Assembly (NCBI GenBank): GCA_018402765.1
Contig: JAGYIE010000002.1
Coordinates: 186,001-250,000, forward strand
DNA length: 64,000 nt
Origin: Vicingaceae bacterium
Lineage (GTDB): Bacteria > Bacteroidota > Bacteroidia > Flavobacteriales_E > Vicingaceae
Direction of reading: 5' to 3'
Part shown: positions 19,407-28,354 of the stretch, piece after piece
How the letters are laid out: the number at the start of each line of letters is the position of its first letter
Numbering within the stretch: position 1 is the first letter of the stretch
The notes under the pieces: model-generated
The model's input: the letters and a program-made list of their open reading frames with translations, nothing else
What the model was told of the DNA's origin: nothing
The model's database searches: none
Position numbers and translations under genes: made by a program

Positions 19407-20939
19407 ATGGACTTACAAGAATCTACCAACGATTACAATATTAAAATTAGAAACTTCTTATACAGTGATTTCGAAGATTTAAAAGAAACAATGCGTGAAG
19501 CATATCCTAATATTGACGACGATTGGCAGCGATCTGATATTAAGGCAATATTGAAAATATTTCCGGAAGGACAATTGTGTATTGAAGTAAATGAAAAGGT
19601 AGTAGCATGTGCATTTTCTTTGATAGTGGATTATAAGAAATACGGGGATAATCATACTTATGATCAAGTAACGGGTAATGGAAAATTTACTACTCATGAC
19701 TCCAAAGGTGACGTTCTTTATGGAATTGAGGTTCTTGTGCATCCTGATTATCAAGGTATGCGATTGGGGAGAAGGTTATACGATGCGAGGAAAGAAGTAT
19801 GCGAAAACCTAAACCTAAGAGCTATTGTAGCAGGCGGAAGAATTCCTGGCTATAGAAAATATGCAGAAGAGTTTACTCCTTTTCAATACGTAGAACGGGT
19901 TAAAGCAAAAGAGCTTTTTGATCCGATACTAAGTTTTCAGATCTCAAATGATTTTCATGTTAAGAAAATTCTAAAAAAATATCTAGTTGGAGATGATGAA
20001 TCTAAAGAGTTTGCTACGCTCATTGAATGGATCAACATCTATTATGAGGAAGATGAATCGCTAATTGGTAAAAACAAAAGCGTAATTCGCGTTGGTGTTG
20101 TTCAATGGCAAATGCGAAATGTGGAGAGCATTCAATCCATATTTGATCAGATGGAATTCTTTGTAGATGCAGTTAGCGGCTACCACTCCGACTTTATTTT
20201 ATTTCCTGAATTGTTCAATGCGCCCTTAATGGCACTATTTAATGACTTAAGCACGCCTGACGCGATTAGAGCTTTGGCCGGCTATACTACTACTTTTAGG
20301 GATAAATTCGTAGAGCTTGCAGTAGCCTATAACATCAACATAATTGGAGGCAGTATGCCTATTTATGAAGATGGAAAATTGTATAATGGCTGCTATTTAT
20401 GTAAAAGAGATGGTGAATATGAATTACAGAAAAAAATACATGTAACTCCTGACGAATACTCCGTATGGGGAACCGTAGGTGGAAACCATTTACAAACGTT
20501 TAATACCGATTGCGGGAAAATAGGCATCTTAATTTGTTATGACTCTGAATTCCCTGAGTTAGCGCGATTACTTGCAGAAGAAAGCATGGACATTCTTTTT
20601 GTACCCTTTTTAACTGACACCCAAAATGGATATCACAGAATTAGACATTGCGCTCAAGCAAGAGCCATAGAAAACGAATGTTATGTAGTCATTGCAGGTT
20701 GTGTAGGGAATTTACCAAAAGTTACAAATATGGATATTCAATATGCACAGTCAGCCGTTTTTTCTCCATGTGATTTTGCATTTCCAACTAGTGGAGTAGT
20801 GAGTGAAGCCACGCCAAATACAGAAATGACGCTTATTTCAGATGTAGATGTAGACCTTCTAAAAGAGCTAAGAGCTAATGGAAGTGTAAGAAACTGGAAA
20901 GATAGACGAACAGATTTGTTTGAATTGAAGTGGAAATAA
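19407..20939 (+). CDS. Bifunctional GNAT-family N-acetyltransferase / carbon-nitrogen hydrolase (nitrilase superfamily) fusion
   Basis: 510 aa; GNAT motif VLVHPDYQGMRLGRRLYDARKE, then nitrilase triad contexts FPELF (Glu), KKIHVTPDE (Lys), ICYDSEFPE (Cys). Confidence 0.92.
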   Translation: MDLQESTNDYNIKIRNFLYSDFEDLKETMREAYPNIDDDWQRSDIKAILKIFPEGQLCIEVNEKVVACAFSLIVDYKKYGDNHTYDQVTGNGKFTTHDSKGDVLYGIEVLVHPDYQGMRLGRRLYDARKEVCENLNLRAIVAGGRIPGYRKYAEEFTPFQYVERVKAKELFDPILSFQISNDFHVKKILKKYLVGDDESKEFATLIEWINIYYEEDESLIGKNKSVIRVGVVQWQMRNVESIQSIFDQMEFFVDAVSGYHSDFILFPELFNAPLMALFNDLSTPDAIRALAGYTTTFRDKFVELAVAYNINIIGGSMPIYEDGKLYNGCYLCKRDGEYELQKKIHVTPDEYSVWGTVGGNHLQTFNTDCGKIGILICYDSEFPELARLLAEESMDILFVPFLTDTQNGYHRIRHCAQARAIENECYVVIAGCVGNLPKVTNMDIQYAQSAVFSPCDFAFPTSGVVSEATPNTEMTLISDVDVDLLKELRANGSVRNWKDRRTDLFELKWK

Positions 20940-20957
20940 TGTTCTTTTACATTCTGA

Positions 20958-21710
20958 ATGGCAAAAACACTCATCATAGGACATAGAGGAGCGGGCGGAG
21001 AAGCTCCTGAAAACACACTTGCTGCAATTAAAACAGGAATTGCAATTGGTGTAGATCGCATTGAAATAGATGTGCGTTTAACAGCGGATAAGAAAGTAGT
21101 TGTTGCGCATGACCGAACCCTACGCAGAATAAATGGTGATGCAACGCGAATAAAAAACATGACCTATGCTGAATTGTTAAAAGTAGACTTTGGGGCACAT
21201 TACTCATCTAATTTTCACGGAGAACATTTGCCTTTGCTAGAAGAAGTGCTAGAGCTTACAAAAAATAAGACCATTTTATTAATCGAAATTAAAAATAGAA
21301 GAGAGTACCACCAAGGAATTGAGGGAAGAACTTGGGAAATTGTAAAAAGTCACCAAGCTGAGAATAATTGCATATTCCAGTCATTTGATGATAATTCACT
21401 ATTTACTCTTCGAGATATGCAAATTAGCTCACCAATTCACAAACTTTTCAGCACTTTTGTTCCAATAAAACCCTATTTTGCAGGCAGCAATCTGCACTAT
21501 AAAAAGTTTAAACGATATGATTTTGTAGAAGAAGTAGGTCTAAAACAAGGATACGTTAATAGGAAAGTGGTTAACAAAATTCATCAAATGGGTAAAAAGG
21601 TGAATGTATGGACAGTAAATAAGCCCAATAAGATGATCCGTCTTTCAAATGCTGGAGTTGATGGTATTATTACAGATTTTCCAAGCTTGGCGATAAAAAC
21701 ACTTCGGTAA
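20958..21710 (+). CDS. Glycerophosphodiester phosphodiesterase
   Basis: 250 aa; IGHRGAGGEAPENTLAAIKTGI, EIDVRLTADKKVVVAHDRTL, VWTVNKPN...GVDGIITDFP. Confidence 0.94.
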   Translation: MAKTLIIGHRGAGGEAPENTLAAIKTGIAIGVDRIEIDVRLTADKKVVVAHDRTLRRINGDATRIKNMTYAELLKVDFGAHYSSNFHGEHLPLLEEVLELTKNKTILLIEIKNRREYHQGIEGRTWEIVKSHQAENNCIFQSFDDNSLFTLRDMQISSPIHKLFSTFVPIKPYFAGSNLHYKKFKRYDFVEEVGLKQGYVNRKVVNKIHQMGKKVNVWTVNKPNKMIRLSNAGVDGIITDFPSLAIKTLR

Positions 21711-21715
21711 CCCTG

Positions 21716-23092
21716 TTAGCGAGCAGCTACCTCTTTTTTTGTTGATCTAGGAATCAACCCTTTCTGTAGGAATACATCTTTAATTAAAAAGTAATAAACA
21801 GGTAGGTAAGCTAATAAGGTCAGCCATATTTCTTCGGTATAGCTCTGATCTCGATAGGTAATATAGCTGATATAAACCAAGCATGACCAAAGAATCACAT
21901 ACCTATTTCCATGAAGGAAAACCGCTAATAAAATTAATGTGCTTAGGTACCAAGGATGCACTACTGTTGCAAGTAGATAATACGAAGTTGCTACAAGAAG
22001 TAATTTTTTTAAAAAATCCTTCATTGCTATAGTTTTACCACGAAGCGAGATGAATAATATGAGCAAAAATCCGGTTATGCCTAAAACAGGAGCAATAATA
22101 GCTATCTGGTTAAATCCGGTTATCATGTAACCTAACTCTCTTACTATATAATAGATACTAGCATTAAATTCAAAATTTTTAAAATATAGCTCTACACTAG
22201 ACATAAAATGACTAGTTAGCCTCGAAGTATAAAATGGATAAAATAAAAACAAAAACAAAAGAACAATTACAGAAAAATACTTAAGACTTCTTCTCCAACC
22301 TATGTAAGGAATGATTGCTGGCAAAAATATCAATGGAATCAACTTTGTGGAAATTGCGATAGCCATAGCAATTGCAGAGAAAACCCATTCCCCTTTTTGA
22401 AGTAAATAAATACTTAAAACTAAAAAAAACAATAAGACACCTTCCAGATGCAAATTCCCTGTAAGCTCTATAATAACCAAAGGGTTGAATGCATAGATAA
22501 AACTAGCCTTACGAGAAATATTTAAAGAGTACAGTAATCTTGGAAGAAGAATAATTGTACCAATCTCAGCTATCAGAATAATACATCTCAATACGAGAAT
22601 ACTTCCAATTGCATTTCCTCCTCCTACATAGGCGGAAATCGCATAAATATACTGTGAGACTGATGGATAAACGGAATAATAAGCCGGTGAGTTAAGCTCT
22701 GAAAACCAATCATAGGTAAATCCCCTTGCAATTGATTCAGGCATAGCAATTACTTCAGAAGGAGTATATAAAAATGGATTAATTCCATTTACACTTAACC
22801 ACCCATCCCAAATAAAACGATAATAATCATCAGATAAGACGGGAACACTGAACAAGAATAAACAACGAAAAGCAATAGCTACCCAAAGAATAGGATAGTC
22901 ATTAAATAACTTGTGGTCAGGACGAAATAAAGGTTTACTCTTATATTCTACTAGATTCCAATAAGCCAAAAAAAGCAAACCAATACTAGGAATTAAAAAT
23001 TCCCAAGAAGAGCGGTCGCAGTAGTATCCAATAAAAAAGTAAATCAGTCCTGAGATAAAAACCATGGAGTAAACTCTCCAATTTAGCTTCAT
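21716..23092 (-). CDS. Integral membrane GT-C glycosyltransferase, PIG-M/GT87-like (polyprenyl-P-sugar dependent)
   Basis: 458 aa, many TM segments; LSDDYYRFIWDGWLSVNGINPF (DD loop) and HPWYLSTLILL motif. Confidence 0.75.
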   Translation of the reverse strand: MKLNWRVYSMVFISGLIYFFIGYYCDRSSWEFLIPSIGLLFLAYWNLVEYKSKPLFRPDHKLFNDYPILWVAIAFRCLFLFSVPVLSDDYYRFIWDGWLSVNGINPFLYTPSEVIAMPESIARGFTYDWFSELNSPAYYSVYPSVSQYIYAISAYVGGGNAIGSILVLRCIILIAEIGTIILLPRLLYSLNISRKASFIYAFNPLVIIELTGNLHLEGVLLFFLVLSIYLLQKGEWVFSAIAMAIAISTKLIPLIFLPAIIPYIGWRRSLKYFSVIVLLFLFLFYPFYTSRLTSHFMSSVELYFKNFEFNASIYYIVRELGYMITGFNQIAIIAPVLGITGFLLILFISLRGKTIAMKDFLKKLLLVATSYYLLATVVHPWYLSTLILLAVFLHGNRYVILWSCLVYISYITYRDQSYTEEIWLTLLAYLPVYYFLIKDVFLQKGLIPRSTKKEVAAR

Positions 23093-24579
23093 GTCAGTTG
23101 GTTAATTTTAAATACATGTATTAGTGACTTCAAAGATACAAATCCGAACCCAAAAACAAGCAATACATGAAATGGCATTAATCCAAAATCTTGAAACTTA
23201 AACCCAACGTAAATTGCCATTAAAAAATAGATGACTAATCCCAACTCAAGAATGGTTAAAAGACCTATCGATTTAGTTAGATAAATATTTGCCTTCCATG
23301 ACTGACTGCTTGAATTCGTTAAGTTAAACTTAGGAGTTCGAACAAAAGGTGTTTGTTTGCCAATATACCCTTCTAGAACTGCCAATGCATTATGCAATGA
23401 CAACCCCATACTAACTGACAAAAACAATGGAAAAAGCACAACAAAGTGCTTAAATGCAACTCTTTTTCTATCAAACTGATTGCTAATAGAAGTCCAATAA
23501 AATATACCTAAAACCGGCAACGTAAGAATAAAAATATTACCGATCTGAAACAACCATAGGTATGATTCATTTGATTGTTTTATAAATAATATTGGTAGTG
23601 ACAGAATGGAAATCAGAACAATGCTAATAAACACTGCACTATTCATTAAGTGAAAAATAGCATTTACTTTAGTTCCCAAACCAATATTTTTACCCACTAA
23701 TACTTTTCCTAAGTTCTTACGAGCACATTCTGCTGCCCCTTTGGTCCATCTAAATTGTTGGGTTTTCAACGCGTTCATTTCAGCTGGTAATTCTGCAGGA
23801 GCTCCCACATCCTCTCGATATACAAACTGCCAACCTCTTAGCTGAGCGCGATAACTTAGATCTAAATCTTCAGTAAGTGTATCGGATTGCCAGCCACCTG
23901 CATCTTCAATAGTAGATTTTCTCCATACGCCCGCAGTACCATTAAAATTCATAAAATGTCCTGCTTGATTTCTTCCCCCCTGCTCAACTGAAAAATGTGC
24001 ATCTAAACCAAATGCTTGTAATTTTGTAAGTAAAGAAAAGTCTGCATTAATATGTTGCCATTTACTTTGAACACAGCCTACTTTATCATTTTGAAAAGGC
24101 AAAAGCATTTTTCTTAAAAAGTCAGGATAAGGCAGAAAGTCTGCATCAAAAATTGCAATGAAATCTCCATCTGCTTGTTTCATGCCAAATGCCAAAGCCC
24201 CTGCTTTATAACCTTCGCGGTTAGCTCGTCTTATATGATTTATACGATACCCCATGTGTAAATAAGGAAGAATCGCATTTTTAACAATCCCGGTGGTTTC
24301 ATCAGTGCTATCATCAAGAATTTGCACTTCAAGAAGCTCCTTAGGATAATCAAATTTTAATACCGCCTCAATTAACCTCTCAACAACATACAGTTCATTG
24401 TATAATGGAAGCTGCACCGTAACCTTTGGTAACTCCTTTAATGGTTCCCAATCTAAGCGTCCTGCTTTTTTCTTTTTGTTATAATTAACAACAAGGTAAA
24501 CCTGTATGACACTAAAAGAAAAAATAAACAGCAATGCTATCGCATATATAATCAATACCCCTATTTCTAATCCTTTCAT
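23089..24579 (-). CDS. Membrane GT2 glycosyltransferase, cellulose-synthase-like/CslA-like
   Basis: 496 aa; LYNE, DDSTD, FDADF, TEDLDLSYRAQLRGW, QQFRWTKG (D,D,D,QxxRW) plus C-terminal TM helices. Confidence 0.88.
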   Translation of the reverse strand: MKGLEIGVLIIYAIALLFIFSFSVIQVYLVVNYNKKKKAGRLDWEPLKELPKVTVQLPLYNELYVVERLIEAVLKFDYPKELLEVQILDDSTDETTGIVKNAILPYLHMGYRINHIRRANREGYKAGALAFGMKQADGDFIAIFDADFLPYPDFLRKMLLPFQNDKVGCVQSKWQHINADFSLLTKLQAFGLDAHFSVEQGGRNQAGHFMNFNGTAGVWRKSTIEDAGGWQSDTLTEDLDLSYRAQLRGWQFVYREDVGAPAELPAEMNALKTQQFRWTKGAAECARKNLGKVLVGKNIGLGTKVNAIFHLMNSAVFISIVLISILSLPILFIKQSNESYLWLFQIGNIFILTLPVLGIFYWTSISNQFDRKRVAFKHFVVLFPLFLSVSMGLSLHNALAVLEGYIGKQTPFVRTPKFNLTNSSSQSWKANIYLTKSIGLLTILELGLVIYFLMAIYVGFKFQDFGLMPFHVLLVFGFGFVSLKSLIHVFKINQLT

Positions 24580-24585
24580 CAGACC

Positions 24586-25275
24586 TTATGCATATTTAAA
24601 AATAGTAGTTATAATTTTATAGCCTGCTAGTATGGTTCCTTTAATCGTTCCAGATATTTTAGAATGTCCGATGCGCTTTTTGTAGTTGACAGCTACTTCT
24701 GTCGTTTTCATTTTTTGTTTTGCGGCTTTCACTTGCATTTCTACCGTCCACCCGTAGGTTTTGTCTTGCATATCTAGCGCGATTAAAGCATCATACTTGA
24801 TTGCTCGAAAAGGACCTAAATCGGTATATCTTACACCATAAAATAATCGAATTAAAGTTGTAGCTAACCAGTTGCCAAAAATTTGAGGAATGGTCATTGA
24901 ACCCACTTCTCTTTGCCCTAATTCTCGAGAACCAATAACCATGTCCACACTCTGGTTTACAATTGGTGAAATAAGTAAAGGTAATTCATTGGGATAATCT
25001 GAATAGTCTGCATCTATAAAAACAACAATATCAGGGATGTCATCACAAACTTTAAGGTATTGAATCCCTTTTAAACAAGCTCTTCCATAACCTTGCATCG
25101 GTTCTTCTAAAACTGTAGCACCGGCTGCTGCTGCTTTCTCTGATGTTAAATCGGTAGAATTATTATTCACCACGATAACTTCAGATATCCAATCTTTTGG
25201 CAATTCTCCAACTACCTTACCTACCGCATTTTCCTCATTGAAGGCGGGAATTATTACCTTTATGTTTCTTTGCAA
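24586..25275 (-). CDS. GT2 glycosyltransferase, dolichyl/undecaprenyl-phosphate sugar synthase-like (DPM1/DPG1-type)
   Basis: 229 aa; VIIPAFNEENAVGKVV, IDADYSDYPNELP, GSRELG, YTDLGPFRAIKYDAL. Confidence 0.85.
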   Translation of the reverse strand: MQRNIKVIIPAFNEENAVGKVVGELPKDWISEVIVVNNNSTDLTSEKAAAAGATVLEEPMQGYGRACLKGIQYLKVCDDIPDIVVFIDADYSDYPNELPLLISPIVNQSVDMVIGSRELGQREVGSMTIPQIFGNWLATTLIRLFYGVRYTDLGPFRAIKYDALIALDMQDKTYGWTVEMQVKAAKQKMKTTEVAVNYKKRIGHSKISGTIKGTILAGYKIITTIFKYA

Positions 25276-25283
25276 ACTACTTC

Positions 25284-26861
25284 TTATTTATGCGTATCTA
25301 AATCATCTCTCAACTTCAATACGCCATCATTACCAAAAGTAAATATACTTTCGTCATTTAATCGAGCTTCTTCTGTACCATTTTCTAATTTTAACACCCC
25401 TCTAGGGCATACCGCCGAGCAGACTCCACAACCTACGCATGACGAGCGAACTATATTCTGACCCCTTTGTGCATACCATTTTACATCAATTCCCATTTCG
25501 CAATAGGTGGAGCAGTTACCACAAGAAATACACTGACCTCCATTGGTTGTAATTCTAAATCGAGATTTGAATCGCTGAACAATTCCTAAATAAGCAGCTA
25601 AGGGGCATCCAAAACGACACCAAGCTCTATTCCCTAAAAGTGGATAAAACCCTGTGCCGATAACCCCCGCAAATACAGAGCCTATCAAAAACCCATACCA
25701 TTCTCTTATTTTATACGTATCAATACCATACAAATTATTATCTCCAGTGATGTAAGCATAGATTACAGCCAATGACATCACTACTGCAAAAACTAAAACA
25801 GCGTTGATAGAAATTCGCTCAAACTTCCATGCGTTTAATGATTTATCAGACAAATGGCGAAATTCATCTCCAGCAGTTTCGGCTAAACCTCCGCAGCCAC
25901 AAACCCATGAACAATACCAACGCTTTCCATAGAAATAAGTTATAACAGGAACGCCTATTAAAAACAAACTAATGGACCAGAAAAGCATAAAGTAACCAAT
26001 AAATCCATTGGCTAGATATTCATCTAATCGCCATTCGAAAAACAACGAATAATCTAAAGGAAAAATATTTTTTAGATCATATGCAGGCAAGTTTAAACGT
26101 GCTAAAATATCAGGTATAACAAAGGCAAAAGAGGTTTGAAAAAACATTACCGATATGGTTCTTACCATTTGATATTTATTGTGTCGATATTTTTTTATGA
26201 ATCGAATTCCCATTGTAAGAATGGCAATTGTATACAGAAATCCATATAAAAACCATTGGCTTGAAGGGTTTCCACTTAAAAACTCACTCAAAGAATCAAG
26301 CATTAATGCCCATTCGGCAATATAATGCGGAAACCAATACAACAAAATATAAAACACTATTAGAAATGCACCCAAAAGCACCCCTACTGTGCCTCTGCTC
26401 TTCCAAGTGCTTTGAAAAATACCGTTATTCTTCATCCCAGGATGACCTAAATAACTAAACGCATTGGTTAAAATAGCTCCTAGGATTCCTACTCCGAAAG
26501 TGAGCAAAAACCATAAAGAAGGTTCCTGATTAATTGGACCATTTGCAGAATTTTTAGTAAGATAAAACAGCAGTTCTTTTTGGTTATAAATAACCTTTTC
26601 CCATTCTTCCTGCGAACGATAAAACTCATTTATTTTTTCTATTTCATAACTTATTTTTGAACTAAATTCCCATTTTGAAGAATAAGTTTTATCAACCACA
26701 TTCTTTAATATATCTTGCAGTATTGCAGACTGTTCTCCTTTATTAGCACTGTCACTAATTAGTTGATTAGATAACGTATATGTGCTAGTAAATAGACTAC
26801 CAATAAAAGCAATGAATCCAAGCGCAAACAAAACCAAACCTATTCGTTGTGCTATTTTCAT
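25284..26861 (-). CDS. Membrane 4Fe-4S protein, NapH/CcoG/NosR-like
   Basis: 525 aa; TM segments, WYCSWVCGCGG, WCRFGCPLAAY, two ferredoxin motifs CISCGNCSTYCEMG and CVGCGVCSAVCPRG. Confidence 0.85.
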   Translation of the reverse strand: MKIAQRIGLVLFALGFIAFIGSLFTSTYTLSNQLISDSANKGEQSAILQDILKNVVDKTYSSKWEFSSKISYEIEKINEFYRSQEEWEKVIYNQKELLFYLTKNSANGPINQEPSLWFLLTFGVGILGAILTNAFSYLGHPGMKNNGIFQSTWKSRGTVGVLLGAFLIVFYILLYWFPHYIAEWALMLDSLSEFLSGNPSSQWFLYGFLYTIAILTMGIRFIKKYRHNKYQMVRTISVMFFQTSFAFVIPDILARLNLPAYDLKNIFPLDYSLFFEWRLDEYLANGFIGYFMLFWSISLFLIGVPVITYFYGKRWYCSWVCGCGGLAETAGDEFRHLSDKSLNAWKFERISINAVLVFAVVMSLAVIYAYITGDNNLYGIDTYKIREWYGFLIGSVFAGVIGTGFYPLLGNRAWCRFGCPLAAYLGIVQRFKSRFRITTNGGQCISCGNCSTYCEMGIDVKWYAQRGQNIVRSSCVGCGVCSAVCPRGVLKLENGTEEARLNDESIFTFGNDGVLKLRDDLDTHK

Positions 26862-26863
26862 AA

Positions 26864-28213
26864 TTATCTATTTAGGACTTTAGTTAATAAATTGGCTATT
26901 CGGCCGCTTTTCTTCATTTTTAAATTTATTTGCTTTTTATATTTCTTGTTGAAGGCCGCTACAATTAATGGTTCGTATGCTGTAAACAACTCAGGATCAA
27001 AATTCGCAGCACCTAAATTTTGAATGACAATATCAATATGAGCACCTTTAGAAATCCATTGATTACAAACATCATGTCGCATTCGAATACCAAATGTATT
27101 TACGCCGAGTAGCACTTGCGTGGTTTGATCAAACACTAGTTTCAGCAATATATCCTTTGTTGGATGTTGCCAACAGAAAACCTCTTCATTCTCTTTTGGA
27201 ATATTCCAAACCCATCCATATGTCTGGTATTCTATATCAAAAAATTTAGCTGAGTTAAACCAGACACCAGGCATATACTTGGTTGGTCTACCACAAATCG
27301 TCTGTGCAACAGTCTCACCCATCATTTTGCCGGTGTACCAAACTTGCTCGATGCTTTTTCGATTAGTTGGATGCTCATAAAACTCTGCACAATCCCCTAT
27401 AGCATAAACGTTTGGTATTATGGTTTTTAAATAATGATCAACCAGAACTCCCCGCTTTGTAGGTATATTAGAGGCATCCACCACACCAATATTTGGACTG
27501 ACTCCTGCTGTCAACCCAACCAATTGGCAAGCTATTTTCAGACCATCTTTGGTCGTTATTGCGATAACTTCCCCTTGATTATTACCATGAATAATATCCA
27601 GTTCCGTATTGAAAACTAAATTGATTCCGTTTTTTTTAATGTGCTTCGCAATTAGTTCACCATCTTGATATGGAAGGACATTGCCCCAAAAACGGTCTTC
27701 ACGAACTAAAAAGGTAACTTCTATTCCTCTGGTGTGAAGCATTTCTGCTAACTCTACTCCAATTAAGCCTCCACCTACAATGACCGCTTGTTGAGTTCGC
27801 TTGACATTTTCTTCTAACAATTCTAAATCTTGCCAACTATAGAAGCCTTGTACACCCTTTAAGTCTTCCCCTTCCCAGCCGAATTTATTCGGTTTGCTTC
27901 CCGTAGCAATTATTAATTCATCATAAGCCATCGTATCACCACCAGACAATTGCAATTGCTGAGCATCCGTGTCAATATTTTCTACCCAAGCTTGTTTTAA
28001 ATGTATTCGATTTTTCTTCCAAAAGGAGTCCTCATAAGGCTTAATATTCTCATACTTCATATGCCCCATAAACACGTACATCAAGGCTGTGCGAGAGAAA
28101 AAATGAGCTGTTTCGCCTGAAATGATCGTAATTTCTTTAGTTGAATTTTTACGAACGTGCCGGGCTGCGGTTACCCCCGCAATACCATTTCCAATAATAA
28201 CCACATGACTCAT
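26864..28213 (-). CDS. FAD/NAD(P)-dependent pyridine nucleotide-disulfide-type oxidoreductase
   Basis: 449 aa; VVIIGNGIAGVTAARHVRK, ELIIATGSKPN, AVIVGGGLIGVELAEML, VYAIGDCAE. Confidence 0.9.
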   Translation of the reverse strand: MSHVVIIGNGIAGVTAARHVRKNSTKEITIISGETAHFFSRTALMYVFMGHMKYENIKPYEDSFWKKNRIHLKQAWVENIDTDAQQLQLSGGDTMAYDELIIATGSKPNKFGWEGEDLKGVQGFYSWQDLELLEENVKRTQQAVIVGGGLIGVELAEMLHTRGIEVTFLVREDRFWGNVLPYQDGELIAKHIKKNGINLVFNTELDIIHGNNQGEVIAITTKDGLKIACQLVGLTAGVSPNIGVVDASNIPTKRGVLVDHYLKTIIPNVYAIGDCAEFYEHPTNRKSIEQVWYTGKMMGETVAQTICGRPTKYMPGVWFNSAKFFDIEYQTYGWVWNIPKENEEVFCWQHPTKDILLKLVFDQTTQVLLGVNTFGIRMRHDVCNQWISKGAHIDIVIQNLGAANFDPELFTAYEPLIVAAFNKKYKKQINLKMKKSGRIANLLTKVLNR

Positions 28214-28354
28214 ATACCTTACAGTTTAATGCAAATAAAAGATAAGATTTCTTACTAATCTGTCTTTAGCTTGACGAATATGTCCGATAAATTTAAAAAT
28301 CGATAAGGTACAAAATAAGATTTTCATAGTTTAGTGTTTTATTATCATCGTATC

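Noticed and set aside
20738-21160. 140-aa minus-strand ORF across the nitrilase/GDPD junction
   Set aside because: Overlaps two strongly supported plus-strand genes; no homology visible.
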